From Obelidium mucronatum (taxonomy: Eukaryota > Chytridiomycota > Chytridiomycetes > Chytridiales > Chytriomycetaceae): a DNA stretch of 64,000 nt. Within the stretch, counting starts at the first letter, position 1. Every line of letters begins with the position of its first letter. The position numbers were made by a program, and so were the translations under genes. Below are positions 19,756 to 31,184 of this stretch, piece after piece. The DNA is taken from NCBI GenBank assembly GCA_025765595.1, contig JAIVFH010000013.1, positions 1 to 64,000 of the forward strand. The letters are read 5' to 3'. The notes under the pieces are model-generated. The model ran no database searches and was not told where the DNA came from. It was given only the letters and a program-made list of their open reading frames with translations.

Positions 19756-22700
19756 CAAAGATGTTAAGAAGTCTTAGTAGACTTAAGATCAAAGGCCCTC
19801 ACCAACTAAGACCTAAAGTTGTGAGAGAAAACCAACTAAGACCTAAAGTTGGAAGACCAATAGAACCTCAGATTTGGGAAACCAAAAGACTTGATGGTTT
19901 GAAAGGTTGTTTATTGTTAAAAAGGCCCCCATTGTTCATAAAGAGAATGAAAAGAACAATTGGAATAAAAGAACAATATAAACCAATCAAAACTTACGGT
20001 ACTGAAAGAACAAACGAAGGTTTGAGGCAAACTTTCGAAAGTATCGAAAACATCGAGAAAACAGACCTCCCAGACCTGAAAGAAAAAGAATCAGAACTAG
20101 TTAAAATGAAGACCGAACTCATCTTAACCGCCGCTACCGCTGTTGAAAGAATGACCGTTGACGCTTGGGTTAAGCAAACCCATGAAAAAGTCAAAGTCTT
20201 CGGCTTCTTCGACAAAATTTACAGAACTACGGGTGACACCATCATTAATTTGATGGATGAAACCGTTCCCCGTAGAACAGCGATGGTCGAAAGACAGCTG
20301 GCGGAAAAGACAACTCTGATTAGAAGAATCGGAGAGTTCAAGAAAAGACTCGCCTACGCTAAATTGACTCCTCCACAGATTTATCCAAGTCCTCTAGAAC
20401 ACACAGGGCAATTAGTTGTCCAAGTGATTCAGAATGAGGCAGGAGAGAGAAGACTTACCGCAGTCGAAGCGCCAGGCCCAATCGCGATTGCCATTCAGGA
20501 TATTGAATCTGAAATGGAAATCTTGGCGGTCAACCAAAAGAACGAGTTGGAGCACTTCAAAGAAATCCAAGATGGGATTGAACGCGACAACAAGAATAAG
20601 GTTGAGTGGCGGAAGGCAGATAGTAAAGCCGTGTCCAAAGCAAAAGAATTAATGGACGCGACGTTGCAAGACAAATATCGAGATGTAACTTACCACGAAA
20701 TGATTGTGGACATCTTGAGAAATGCAACAAGCTATAATCGTTCGAATGTCCTCCAACAGTTTGATTTGGCAGTGGCTTCCTACGACCAGAAGAACTTCGG
20801 AAAGGGCGACTATGAAAAATTGGTTAAAGAAAGCAAAATGCTGTATGAAACTTTGCTGATTGCTTACCCGAACCGACAAGGCGCAAGCGCGATAGCCGCA
20901 CAGAAACTTGTGTCACGAAAAATGAAGCTGCAACTTAGAAGATTTATCAGTTATATGAGACTAGACCAAATGAGTTCTCACGTAACCGATACTTACAATA
21001 AGGCGCTTCAAGAAGATATCGAAGATTTGATTGAGTGGCCTGACCTCCTAATTGGTTTAAACAAGACGTTAACTGATTATAAAATAGACCAACTCCAGAT
21101 AAATCAAAACGCGTTGCTTCAGACAAATATCCCAGACGTTCCAAAGAATGGAAAACGCGGGAGAGACCAATTGTCACAAGCAACTGAGAATGGAAATGGA
21201 AAGAAACAGAAAGGGAATAACTCACCAAGTTCAACAGGTGACGCGAAGAAAATCCTAAAGTATTGTCCATTCCATGGGAAGAAAGACTGGCAACATCCTG
21301 AAAATGGTTGTTATTGGGCTAGCGTATGCGATAAAATCAAGAGTGGTGAATCGCGCGACACTCACCAGTCGAATTGCCCATATGGTGAAAAGTGCAAGAC
21401 CGTATTTTCTAAAGACCAAAAGGCTAAATACGACGCAAAGAAAGCTGATAAAGCTGGAAATGGCGGAAAGATGGCACTTACCAAGAAGTCAAAGAAAACT
21501 TTGAAATTCGCGAAAGAATCCGATGAAGACTCCGAAAAGGAAGAGGCTAAATTGGAAGCTAGATTAGCGAAAATTAGAAGGGAAAGAATCAAATCGTGTA
21601 GCGATAAGATGGAAATAGACCAACCATCAAAAGACAATAGCGACGATGAAGATTCAGACTACAATCAGATGCGGCAAACAATGCATAAAGCAAAGTACGA
21701 AGCAACAGTTGCCGAAAGACTTCGAGACTTATCAGAAAGTCAATCGCCAACTGGAAGTTCAAGTTCAGAACCCCAATCTGATGGAGTCGGAAACTGGGGA
21801 AGAAATTCAAAAGTACATTTTCATGAAATGGAAATTGAAGAGACGCACCTGAATACTGCCAAAGAAATCATCGAAGACACAGACGCGATGAAGATGGCGA
21901 ATTCTGGAGAGAAGCCCAAACCCGCAAAGACCACCGCGGATACTGGAGCTCAGGTACATGGTTTTAGATTACCATTACCAAAAGGAATTAAATTAATTTC
22001 TTACCAGACCGTTGAAGACCGCTCAGTGACAGGAATTGGAGGCACAAAGGAACCAATTCAGGCCATCGCTCAACTGATGCAAACAATCAACGGTAAGAAA
22101 TTTAAAATAGAGAATGGAAGAATAATTAATACCTTGACTGAAAACTTATTCTCCATCGGGACAATGCTAGATTCCCAAGGCGGCATTGTGTACACAGACA
22201 AGAACAAGATGTATTATGGCGAAGCGCCATATACTAAAATGGTTTTAATCGCGAGAAGAGAAACAGGTGGTGAATATGATGTTATCTCACCTGAACGCGT
22301 AGAAAAGCCGAAGACCTTGTTTGAAATCTTGGACCAGAACAGCGCGAGATTGATGAAAGCCACGCTGGGAGAACCAACCGCTGTAGAAAATGAAAGCGGT
22401 AAGATTAATGAAGATATAGACACACCCGAATACTTCATTAAAGAAAATTCTTCCTTACCCACAGTGGAGGAGTTAACTGAAGACCTTAAGAACCTTGCGA
22501 CAGCTAGCCGCAAACCAGTTGAAGTAAGCATTGATCACGCTTTAGACGCAACTGCAGGCCGTCTAATACACCACTTGAAGCAGGTGATTGACGATGGTGC
22601 AAACGAAGATGCAACCGCAGCATCGGAGTTTGGGATTGCAACATGGGTGTCAGACGAAGTCGCTAAGAAAATAGAAAACCTAAAGACAGTAATGGTGAAT

Positions 22701-22793
22701 AGCGATTTAAGATTTAGAATAGCTTCACTTATCAAAAGTTTGACTAAAGACCAACAATCGCAAACAGGAACAAGAAGAACAAAAGACTTCTGA
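19756..22793 (+). CDS. Copia gag-protease
   Basis: The open frame actually starts inside the LTR (ATG 19698); a start near 19773 or later is also possible. The first 550 residues are Lys/Glu-rich and helical, as in capsid proteins. A Cys/His cluster at CPFHGKKDWQHPENGCYWAS and SNCPYGEKC replaces a canonical CCHC knuckle. The aspartic protease motif is TTADTGAQVHG (D-T-G), followed by NGRIINTLTENLFSIGTMLD typical of Copia protease. It ends at TGA 22791-22793, one base out of frame with pol. Confidence 0.85.
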
Positions 22794-25700
22794 AGAAAGA
22801 AAGATTGCCCAGAGCGGCAAGATTAGAGAAAAGGCAAGAAAAGTCAATTGGAATGAATTCCATGAGATTGCTCACCTCTCAAATCAGATCTTGAAAGATT
22901 CCATAAACGCGAAGATGGTGGTGGGGGTCGAAATTGATAAGTCAAAGAAGGCTAATTTGACAACGAAATCGAATAAAGTATCTTTGGAAAACTGTAATAG
23001 AAAAGAATGTGTTAGTTGTGCCCTAGGAAAAGCACATAGAGAAAAGATTTACAGTCGCGTTGAAGGAATTCACTCACGTCTGACTAAAGTTCTCGTCAAG
23101 GAAGCCGCGACGACGTTCATAAATTATAGAAATAAATTAGTTCATAAACAGGCTGGTTACCCAGAAGTGGGGAAGTACTCACCATATTATTTATGGGAAG
23201 GAAAACCTGCAAGAATAAACAGGGAATTACCATTTGGATGCCAAGTGACGATATTCCAGGACCACGACCAACGAGACACAGTTTGGAGTGACCGTGGAGT
23301 ACCTGGAATATATTTGGGGTTAGAAGGAAACTCAATATATAGAGTTTATGACCTCACGTCGCGTAGAATAACCAAGGCATTTAACGTCGTGGGTCATCCA
23401 GATAGGTTTCCTGGTCTAATTAGAAAATTAGATAATAGATTAGAAGGAATAGCGGACCCGCTAAGCCACTACCCACCTGTTCACGCACCGCTTTCCCAGA
23501 AGGAAGTGGATGAAATATGGCGTGATGAGAAAACAGATGTGGAAGAGATGATAGAAGATACAAACGTACCAGAAACGCGTTATAATCTTAGACCGAGACC
23601 GCTGAGAGAAGGAATTCCAGAATCAACGAGTACTACGATTCAGGGGAGGAATGAAGATGAGAGTCTTTCACCCAAAGTAGGAAACACTGAAATAAAAGAA
23701 ATGGAAAAGACTCACAGTGGAATCGAAAGTACAGTTGAAGAGAAAATAGACGAGACTGTAAAAGACATAGTGGAATTAGCACCAGAACTAGTAATCCCAC
23801 ACCCAAAAGACATAGAATGGGAAGATGGAGATATAAATCTAAGCGAAGATGAAGAGAACTCAACTGTTGGGGACTCTGACTTCGAAGACAATCTTGCTGA
23901 AGGCGAAACAGCGAGAATACCGCTAGAACCAGAAAAATCAGATAAAATCCATATGGTCCAATGGGATCCTGAAGGATTAGAAGAAGTATTAGATAAATGG
24001 GGAATAACCAGAAGATTAAAGGCAAAAGGCGAAAGTGAGAAACTTAACGCGTTTATGCTGACAGTCCAGAATAAGATCGAGAAAGATATTCCTGAGAACA
24101 AAGGTTTTAGACAGAAACTCGAAAAGAGAATAAATCACAAAGTCAAGAAAAGAAACGTACTTAGAATAAGAGCGTTCTTGACAGATCCTGTGATGAGACC
24201 GATAGTTGAGAACACTATCGCCGAGTCGGTACAACCGTTCAAAGAGACAAATCCTTTCCCTGACAAAAACATCATGATTGATGATTTAGAACCAGTCCCT
24301 CAATCATTGAATCAGGCGAAGAAGTCTAAATATTGGTTAAAATGGCTAGAGGCGATGAAGCTAGAGATGAACTCACACTATGAGATGAAAACCTTCGGAT
24401 ATATAAAGCGATCACAGGTTCCTGACGGAAAACGCCTGCTGAGAAGCAAGTGGGTGTTCGACTACAAGCTAGATATGGCGAACGGTTGTTTGCTGAAGTT
24501 TAAAGCTAGATTAGTCGCAGTCGGATCATCCCAAGAGTACGGGATAGACTATACAGAGACTTACGCTCCTGTAATCAGAAAAGAGTCATTGCGGGTGATG
24601 ATCGCTATGTCAGAACTGTATGACTGGCACATCGCGCAACTTGACGTTTCAGTCGCTTTTCTTTACGGCGATCTGAAAGAAAGAAACTTTATGCGTGCAC
24701 CAGAAATGTTCCCGCAGTATGGACCTGATGGAGAAAGCCTAGTATGCGAAATATTTAGATCGCTATACGGGTTACATCAATCTGCGAAAGAATGGAACGA
24801 TGTGCTTACAGCGTTTCTAAAGGAGAACGGCTATAACCAAAGTCAAAAGGATTTATGTTTATTTCACAAATACGATAAAGAAACAAAAGTATTCGTATTA
24901 GTTTATGTTGACGATTTCTTGTTGATGTCTTCGAGTAAAGAAATACTCAAAGAACTAAAGGAAACAATAGGAAAGCGGTTCAACATAAAAGACCTCGGAG
25001 ATGCAAAACACGTAATTGGGATGCACTACGAAAAGATTAATAATAAGAAATACAACGGCTCTTGGATTGGTCAATCCGAATACTGCCGCGAACTATTATT
25101 AAAGATGAACATGTGGAATAAAACAGTAAACGGTAAAACCGTACCTATAGAAATAAAGAAAACTCCGATGTCTCCAGGGTGGGAGCACGACGAGAAAAGT
25201 AAACTCCTAAGTAAGGAGAAGAACTCAGAATACAGGTCAGCGGTGATGAGCTTAATGTACTTAGCTGGACACACGCGACCCGATATAGTGTTTGCGGTCC
25301 ATGTACTATCGCAGTATCAGAATGATGCACGCGAAGAAGACTGGAAGGCACTGCTACACTTGTGCAGGTATCTGAGAGGAACATATGATTATGGGATTTT
25401 CTATCGAAAGTCAAAGAACCCACCAATCTTATTTCCGACAGATGAATCGCTAGATCAATGGTTGCAAATGGAGTTTGGCGATATCGTTGGATACGCAGAC
25501 GCCAGCTTTGCGATGTCAAAGGGAAGAAAATCCAGATCAGGATATCTCTTCATGATGTCGTCAGCGATCGTATCTTGGTATAGTAAGAAACAGTCAGTAG
25601 TAGCGCTGTCTTCAACAGAAGCGGAGTTTTACTCACTGTCTGAGGCAATAAAGGAAGCCCTCTGGTATAGACACGTACTGGAGGAGATCGGCTACCCGAT

Positions 25701-25998
25701 AGAAAAGCCTACAGTAATAAACCAAGACAATAAGTCAACGATTGCAGTGGCAACAAACCCAAAGCACCATGCGATGATGAAGCACATTGACATTAGAGGC
25801 AATTTTATTCGAGATCATTTAAAGAAAAAGGCCGTTGAGCTGATATATTGCCCAACAGAAGACATGATCGCGGATATAATGACTAAAGCGCTGCCAGCGA
25901 CGCAGCACAGAAAGATAGTCTCTCTAATGGGCATGAGGTCCCTCGCAGACTTACAATTAAGAAGTCCGATTCGAGCTTTCACAGAACGCAAGTTCTGA
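22794..25998 (+). CDS. Copia pol (deleted integrase, RT, RNase H)
   Basis: The +1 frame is open across the gag stop (EEQKTSEERKIAQSGKIREK) through WNEFHEIAHLSNQ of the GAG-pre-integrase zinc region with CVSCALGKAHRE. The expected ~150-aa integrase core with D, D and E is absent; the text jumps to LVKEAATTFINYRNKLVHK and the conserved YYLWEGKPARINRELPFGCQ. RT follows with KWVFDYKLD, ETYAPVIRKES, YGLHQSAKEW and the catalytic YVDD (LVYVDDFLLM). RNase H shows GYADASFA, SSTEAEFYSL and INQDNKSTIAVA...KHIDIRGNFIRDH. RT and RNase H look intact. Confidence 0.9.
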
Positions 25999-26188
25999 GA
26001 TCGTCCTATAGTTATTGTTTTTATCCTTTATAGACGAAGAGTAGAGGTTTTTCGATAGACTATAGATTGAGCTTTAGGAGTTGGGTCGTACCCATCGTGG
26101 CTGACGCCTGTTTTTCGATCTCCTGAGAGGAGACTCCTAGAATGAGATAGAGCGAAATTAGAAAGCTCTGACGGTGTATCGATATTCA

Positions 26189-26201
26189 CCTTGAGGGGAG
26201 G
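26189..26201 (+). promoter_or_regulatory. Polypurine tract
   Basis: CTTGAGGGGAGG immediately 5' of the 3' LTR, in the position where plus-strand DNA synthesis is primed. Confidence 0.7.
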
Positions 26202-26533
26202 TGTTGAAGGTAGATAACCTTTATTGATAGACAAGCTTAGAATTCGAGACACGTCAACGTCAAGTTTATTACGTAAGAAAACACAAGAAAACTCCAAGTC
26301 TACCCGAGCTTCAGTTCCATCTTTGTAACTGTAAACCACTGGAGACAAGCGAATTAGTAATCAAGACGCGAGGTGGGAAAAGGGGACAAAATGGAATATA
26401 AAAGTGAAACAACCTGAAACGGGGTTATAAAAGGAGGTGTACGTTCTAATAATAAACAACTGATAGTTCCCAGAAATGTATTACAACTCACCTCCAGTGC
26501 AGAACAAAGGACCCGAAGACGCAGGGTCCAACA
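26202..26533 (+). repeat. Copia 3' LTR
   Basis: Same length and ends as the 5' LTR. Visible differences include GATAGACAAG versus GATATACAAG and GAATTCGAG versus GAATTTGAG. Confidence 0.95.
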
Positions 26534-26538
26534 GCGTT

Positions 26539-26698
26539 CCACCACCTGCCCTTCTACAAGGCTGCGCAAAGCCGCCATCAGCGCAAGCCAGAGACGTACA
26601 CGGTGGTTCGGGCCTTTGCCAACAACCAACATGTCAAGAAGGCGTATTGGCGGGAGCCGCTTCAGGAAGGAAGTGCAAGCAAGAAGGCAAAGCGCTGA
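26539..26698 (+). pseudogene. Exon split by the Copia insertion, 3' part
   Basis: Continuation of the frame cut at 19423: HHLPFYKAAQSRHQRKPETY, then a basic C-terminus ending SASKKAKR and a TGA at 26696. No family recognised. Confidence 0.6.
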
Positions 26699-26877
26699 TT
26701 GGGGGGTTGTTTTATTTATTGTTTCTTCAATATTTTGTTATTTTCGACTTTGCGCATCTTTTTTTTTTTGTTTATTTGTTTATTGTTGGTACTTGGATTT
26801 TGTTTATTAGTTGAAATACATGTGCTATGGTTTTAAAACTTTTCTGCTCATTGTTTCTTACCTTTTTTGAAATAAAG

Positions 26878-27055
26878 TAATGACTAGCTTTCAACTAGCT
26901 CTCCACTGGCTGTCAACTGGCTTGCGGCCTGTGAACTAGCTGCGACGCGGCTGGCTTTCCACTGGTTAGCGGCTCGCACGCGGCTCACCCACAGGTCGCG
27001 AGCGGCCTGCTAAGCGGCCTGTTAGCGGCTCGCGAGGTCTGGCTCGCTATGGGGA
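26878..27055 (+). repeat. Degenerate array of CTGGCT/GCGGCT words
   Basis: About 175 bp composed of 8-14-bp variants such as AACTAGCT, CACTGGCT, TTAGCGGCT and GAGCGGCCTG. Non-coding. In style it resembles the subterminal arrays of the ATTCGG-word MITE but uses a different vocabulary. Confidence 0.55.
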
Positions 27056-27459
27056 CACGGTTTCTGAAGTGAAATCGGTCAACAACCCAGATGATTTTTT
27101 GGAACAGCATTCTAAGGACAGAAGTTAGACACTATCACACCAACTATATCCTTACTTGTGGAGCAGCTTGTTCCGCTGAGAACCATTCTTCAACGTCTTG
27201 ACAAAAATACATGCTTTGTCATAAAACATGAATGTAGGATACTCATCCAGTCTCATGAATGTTTGACAGAGAAATCCAGTTATTGCAGGTTGCTTGTCAA
27301 CCTGTCATGTTAAAGGGGAGTTTGAGGGGGTTGGAAGGCGATTCCTTGTAGTTCTATTTATAGAAAAAATGAAAAAATTTGGGTCCTGTCAAGGGGGTTA
27401 GGGGTCAATTTCTTTTTTATAGAGAAATAACAATTTTGGTATAGAGATCTTTATTCATG

Positions 27460-27906
27460 CTATTCCAGTGGTACATAAATGACTAGCGCACATTTTCGAG
27501 AGGGAACAGAGAGATACTGATTAAAATCAAAATCCCTGGGTAATTCTGAAAGTTGCCCATGATTTTTCATCCCATCATAAAATTTCCATGAGCTGTTGCG
27601 TGGGTCAAACAAGAGAGTTGTATAGTGTTCATTTTCCAAGACATGAATTGCATGAAGCTGAAAGTCACTGAGAGAAAAGGATTGGTGCTCTGCAAGAGTG
27701 GGAATAGTGAGTTCTGTGGTGAGCTGTATATATGACGGTGAATCTGTTGCCAGTTCAAAAGCTAATAAGGGAAGACTATCTTCATAAGAATAAGCACAGA
27801 CAGTAGGATGAAAGCATGTGGGGCAATTGGTTTCTGACTCCCGTGATTGAAGAAATAGTGATTGGATAGTGATTGGGCAACCAGAAACATTGGTTAAAAG
27901 GTACAC
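27460..27906 (-). pseudogene. USP-like peptidase fragment, copy 2
   Basis: 148 codons, identical to 10503-10949 except D to H and D to Y (AEHQ and FNQY here). Upstream the match ends at a TTTTCAG just before the AT-rich array, consistent with a captured exon and its splice acceptor. Confidence 0.4.
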
Positions 27907-27924
27907 ACTCCATGAATGTGGCTG

Positions 27925-28081
27925 AAAATTTTTATTTTTATTTTATTTTATTTTTATTTTATTTTATTTTATTTATTTTTATTTTTATTTTATTTTATTT
28001 TTATTTTATTTTTAAGTTATTTTTATTTTTATTTTATTTTATTTTTATTTTATTTTTATTTTATTTATTTTATTTATTTTA

Positions 28082-28112
<31 letters not shown>

Positions 28113-28210
28113 TTTATTTTTATTTTATTTTTATTTTATTTTTATTTTATTTTTATTTTATTTTTTTTTTATTTTTTTTATTTTTTTTTTTTTTGTTTTT
28201 TTTAAAATTT
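27925..28210 (+). repeat. (TTTTA)n simple repeat
   Basis: About 280 bp of TTTTA/TTTTTA units, reverse counterpart of 8830-9115. Confidence 0.9.
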
Positions 28211-28425
28211 TTAAATGTTTATTTTTTAGTTATTTATTTATTAACTGTTTAATTTGCTTTATTTAGTAACTTGTATTTTATTTCTTTGCTTTTTGATGAT
28301 AAGTTTAGTTTTAATAGTTGAGGCTGGGCAGTAAGTTGGTTTCACTTGGTTTGGCCTAAACAAGGTTCCATTGGGCTGCAACCTGCACTGCGAAGAAGCA
28401 AAGTGACTGAGCGTATGTCTCTAGT

Positions 28426-30112
28426 AAACTTGTTGGACTCAAACGAGTACATCTTCCCAATGTCCATAATGTGCCCACAGCTCCACACAACCAAGAACAC
28501 CCCTGGCAGGAATCTGTCAAATGGGCTGTAACTGAACCCAAACTCCTCATAATTCTTTTCATCATCCTTCACATGCCCCACTGACACTCGTGTCTTTCCT
28601 CCATACTTCTTTGCAGTTTTCTCACTTGTTGTAGATGGGTCGGAGAAGAATTTGCGCACCGCGTCCATATGTTCTGGTTCCATGCATGACAGTGGTTGAT
28701 AATCAAAAGAGCTCTCACGTTCTCGTTTCTGATTCACACATCCTGCAATGATGCATTTCCCCTTCAATCCTGCATGATTGACACAGAATTTTGTATTGAT
28801 CCCAATGATGTCCAAATTGCAACCAATTACTCTGCACAGTAAGTGCCCCATCACTTTTCCATCCATTACAGCGGCACTATACTCCTGGCCTCTACTACCA
28901 ACAACATGACATTCTCTGCATGAATGTTTCCACTTTACTGCAAAGTGTGCATTCATCCACTCCACATATTCCTTCATTGCCAGCCGCAAATCTTCCACAT
29001 TATCAGACACTTGATTGCTTGAGTATTCTCCAAGATATAGGGAATACGGAAACACCCGTCTGCCCTTCTCCCCCCAAGATGGTTGGAAGCAGCTAAAATC
29101 AAAATCTTCTTGAGCTGCTTGAAGCTGCTCTGAAACAGCTGAATCCTGAATGTACTCTTGCAGTAGAAGCATCTGGTACAAGTAATACCCCCGCTTGAAA
29201 ACAGATGATGATGCAGCTGAAGGAATCCCCGAATACTGTTCAGTATCTGATGAAACAGAAGGAAATGCTGAATGGTATGCATTCTGCAGAGTATACATTT
29301 TACATCTAAATGAAGGAATAGTCTGTCAGTAAACAACAAGCAGCAAACACTACTAATTGCACCCAAGTAGACTTCCTAATAGCGCTCCTTATCACGTTCC
29401 TAATCGGAACTCGAATCGGAACTCGAATTGGAACTTGATCTGGAACTCGAATCGGAACTTGAATCGGAACGCGAATCGGACCCGAATCGGAGCCGAATCG
29501 GAGCCCTATTAGGAACAACACTTACAGCATTACAGACGGCACATTCTTCAGCCACAAATTCGCGAAAGCAACAGTCATGTAGTATTTAGAGTTGATTCCA
29601 ATGATATTTTGATTTCTGATTGTCTTCATTGGGTAATGTTCTATGGTCCTGTTTCCATTGCTAACCTCAGACACTGAATCAACATCGTACAACTGAATAC
29701 TGCAGCTCAAATTCACACAGCTGGATTTGTATAGAAGACCTTGTTTGGCCGAATCTGCATCCAAGATTGTGACTTCTTGCCATCTCCCAATCTTTAGATG
29801 GCTCCGACACTTGACGCAGTATGTAAACGGAGCTGACAGGATGATAGGTACATTGGGCGTAATTGTTTTGTGAATTCTTGAATCGAAGATGGCCTCGGCT
29901 GTTTGTTTGGCTGACAGGAGGGGAACGCCAAAAGTTGTGGCAATACGCTGAATGAAATCGCGCAAACGGACTGTCTTGTCGTAAGTCTTTTCAAAACTGC
30001 CGTAGATTGAAAACTCAGCTTGGAAGGCTGGGAACTGTTCTGCCAGCTGAGCTCTCATCTTGACATGTGAGGCAGGGATTTTCATTTTTTTCGGCAAAGT
30101 TTTTTTCCCCAT
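28426..30112 (-). pseudogene. KDZ-type transposase, CxC5/CxC6 part
   Basis: Two exons on the minus strand (about 30112-29526 and 29305-28426) join in frame across a 220-bp intron. The protein has a helical N-terminus (DFIQRIATTFGVPLLSAKQT), a first Cys cluster CVKCRSHLKI...SSCVNLSC, and a second one (CRECHVVG; HLLCRVIGC; KFCVNHAG; CIIAGC; LSCMEPEH) matching the CxC5/CxC6 modules that precede KDZ transposase cores in fungi. After RFLPGVFLVVWSCGHI the frame enters the R1 end at 28425, so the catalytic core is gone. An upstream ATG at 30208 is also open. The identification rests on Cys spacing. Confidence 0.65.
29306..29525 (-). repeat. Intron filled with CGATTC-word array
   Basis: Donor GTAAGTG at 29525, acceptor TTCATTTAG at 29306. 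About 150 of 220 bp are 12-13-bp variants of CGATTCGAGTTC, the same vocabulary as the ATTCGG-word MITE. Confidence 0.75.
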
Positions 30113-31052
30113 GCAATCACCAACACTGCCACTGCCAGGCACACTGCCATCCCTCAGAGTCAGCAACAACCCAAACAGACTGTCCATCCAGTTCTCTTTC
30201 GAGATCAAGAAGGGCTTGTGGAAACAGGCTCCTTACAAAACCAAGGATGACAAGAAGACCATCTTCATCTTGTGGAGTGATCTGCGAGAAGTCACCAAAG
30301 AACTCTGTCCTGACCTGCACACAAGAGTTATGGAAACGAAAGGCTCTCCTAAAGAGCTTGTAGAAGAGGCCACTGAGACATTGGACAAGATGTTGAGGTT
30401 TGGGTTTATTTGTTTGTGTTTGACAGGTGATCGCTGACACACCACTCCCAACCACAACAGATACATCAACTCCAACAACACATTGAAGCTGGTTTTTCTT
30501 GATAAAACCAAGTGTACAGTCTACATCCCTGGGCTGAAGAACAAAACCCTGGCTGAAGTGTTCAAATGGATCAAAGACACAAACCAGGATTTGACAGCCC
30601 TGGAGGACCTCTGCTTCAGTGGAATCGTGGATCTGGATGGAAATCGGTCCGAAAATGATGAGGAACGCGCAGCGGCGCTGGCAAAGTACATATATGGTGA
30701 GCCCGCTGACAGCGCGATTCGGGTTCGATTCGGGTCCGATTCGCAATCCGATTTAGGAGATCCGATTAGGAGAGCGATTAGGAGAGCGATTAGGAGCGCG
30801 ATTAGGAGAGCGATTAGGAGCGCGATTAGGAGCGCAATTAGGACCCTTCCTCCCATTCTTTACTGTTCTAATAATCTAACATCATTATTATTAATTTAGC
30901 CAGAAAAGTTTCAAACAACAAGTTCCATGTTGTTTTTGCTCCAACTCCCACTGACACCAATGCCACAAAGATTACCAGGAACGCTACTGCTCGTGCTGCA
31001 AGACAACAGGCTGCTACTGAGGTTGAATCTGATACTGATCCAGATATCTAGA
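30111..31052 (+). CDS. Unknown gene C, divergent from KDZ gene
   Basis: Exons 30111-30397, 30461-30696 and 30901-31052 join in frame to 224 aa (EIKKGLWKQAPYKTKDDKKT; KLVFLDKTKCTVYIPGLKNK; KVSNNKFHVVFAPTPTDTNA). The proposed ATG overlaps the KDZ ATG on the other strand within a single CATG, so one of the two starts may be wrong. A single missing base near 31045 would let the frame run on past the TAG into gene D (RRAIKSTITLPALGSDDPIG), so C and D may be one gene. Family unknown. Confidence 0.5.
30697..30900 (+). repeat. Intron with CGATTAGGAG array
   Basis: Donor GTGAGC at 30697, acceptor TTAATTTAG at 30900. The first 140 bp are tandem 12-bp units of GCGATTAGGAGA and GCGATTCGGGTT type. Confidence 0.8.
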
Positions 31053-31184
31053 AGAGCTATTAAGTCTACAATTACGTTGCCAGCCTTGGGATCTGATGAT
31101 CCAATTGGTTTGGGTATTTATATTTACTTTCGTATTTTTGTTTGAATTGCCAATTTTTTATTTAATCATGTGATAGGGAGTCCA

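Larger units (their letters stand above)
19424..26533 (+). mobile_element. Ty1/Copia LTR retrotransposon, 7.1 kb
   Basis: Two 332-bp LTRs in direct orientation (TG...CA ends), a 5-bp target duplication GCGTT (19419-19423, 26534-26538), a gag-protease frame, a pol frame with RT before RNase H missing nothing but the integrase core, and a purine tract before the 3' LTR. Only two or three LTR differences were seen, so insertion looks recent. The integrase catalytic segment is missing, so the copy is probably non-autonomous. Confidence 0.95.
27285..28425 (+). mobile_element. Gene-fragment carrying element, copy 2
   Basis: Runs from the R2 hairpin end at 27285 to the R1 CTAGT end at 28421-28425, in the opposite orientation to copy 1 (8690-11238). 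It cuts the KDZ gene on its right. It keeps the USP-like ORF, an AT-rich simple repeat and the 200 bp next to the R1 end, but lacks the 1.4-kb middle of copy 1. Confidence 0.6.

Noticed and set aside
19756..19775. tRNA primer-binding site after the Copia 5' LTR
   Set aside because: The bases after the LTR do not begin with the TGG expected for a tRNA 3'-end complement; another priming mode is possible but not shown.
27873..28266. Open frames of 110-116 codons rich in Phe/Tyr/Ile that look like membrane segments
   Set aside because: Translation of the TTTTA simple repeat.
30521..30856. Minus-strand frame with repeated LIALLIALL, looking like a transmembrane protein
   Set aside because: It reads the tandem GATTAGGAG array inside an intron of gene C in antisense.
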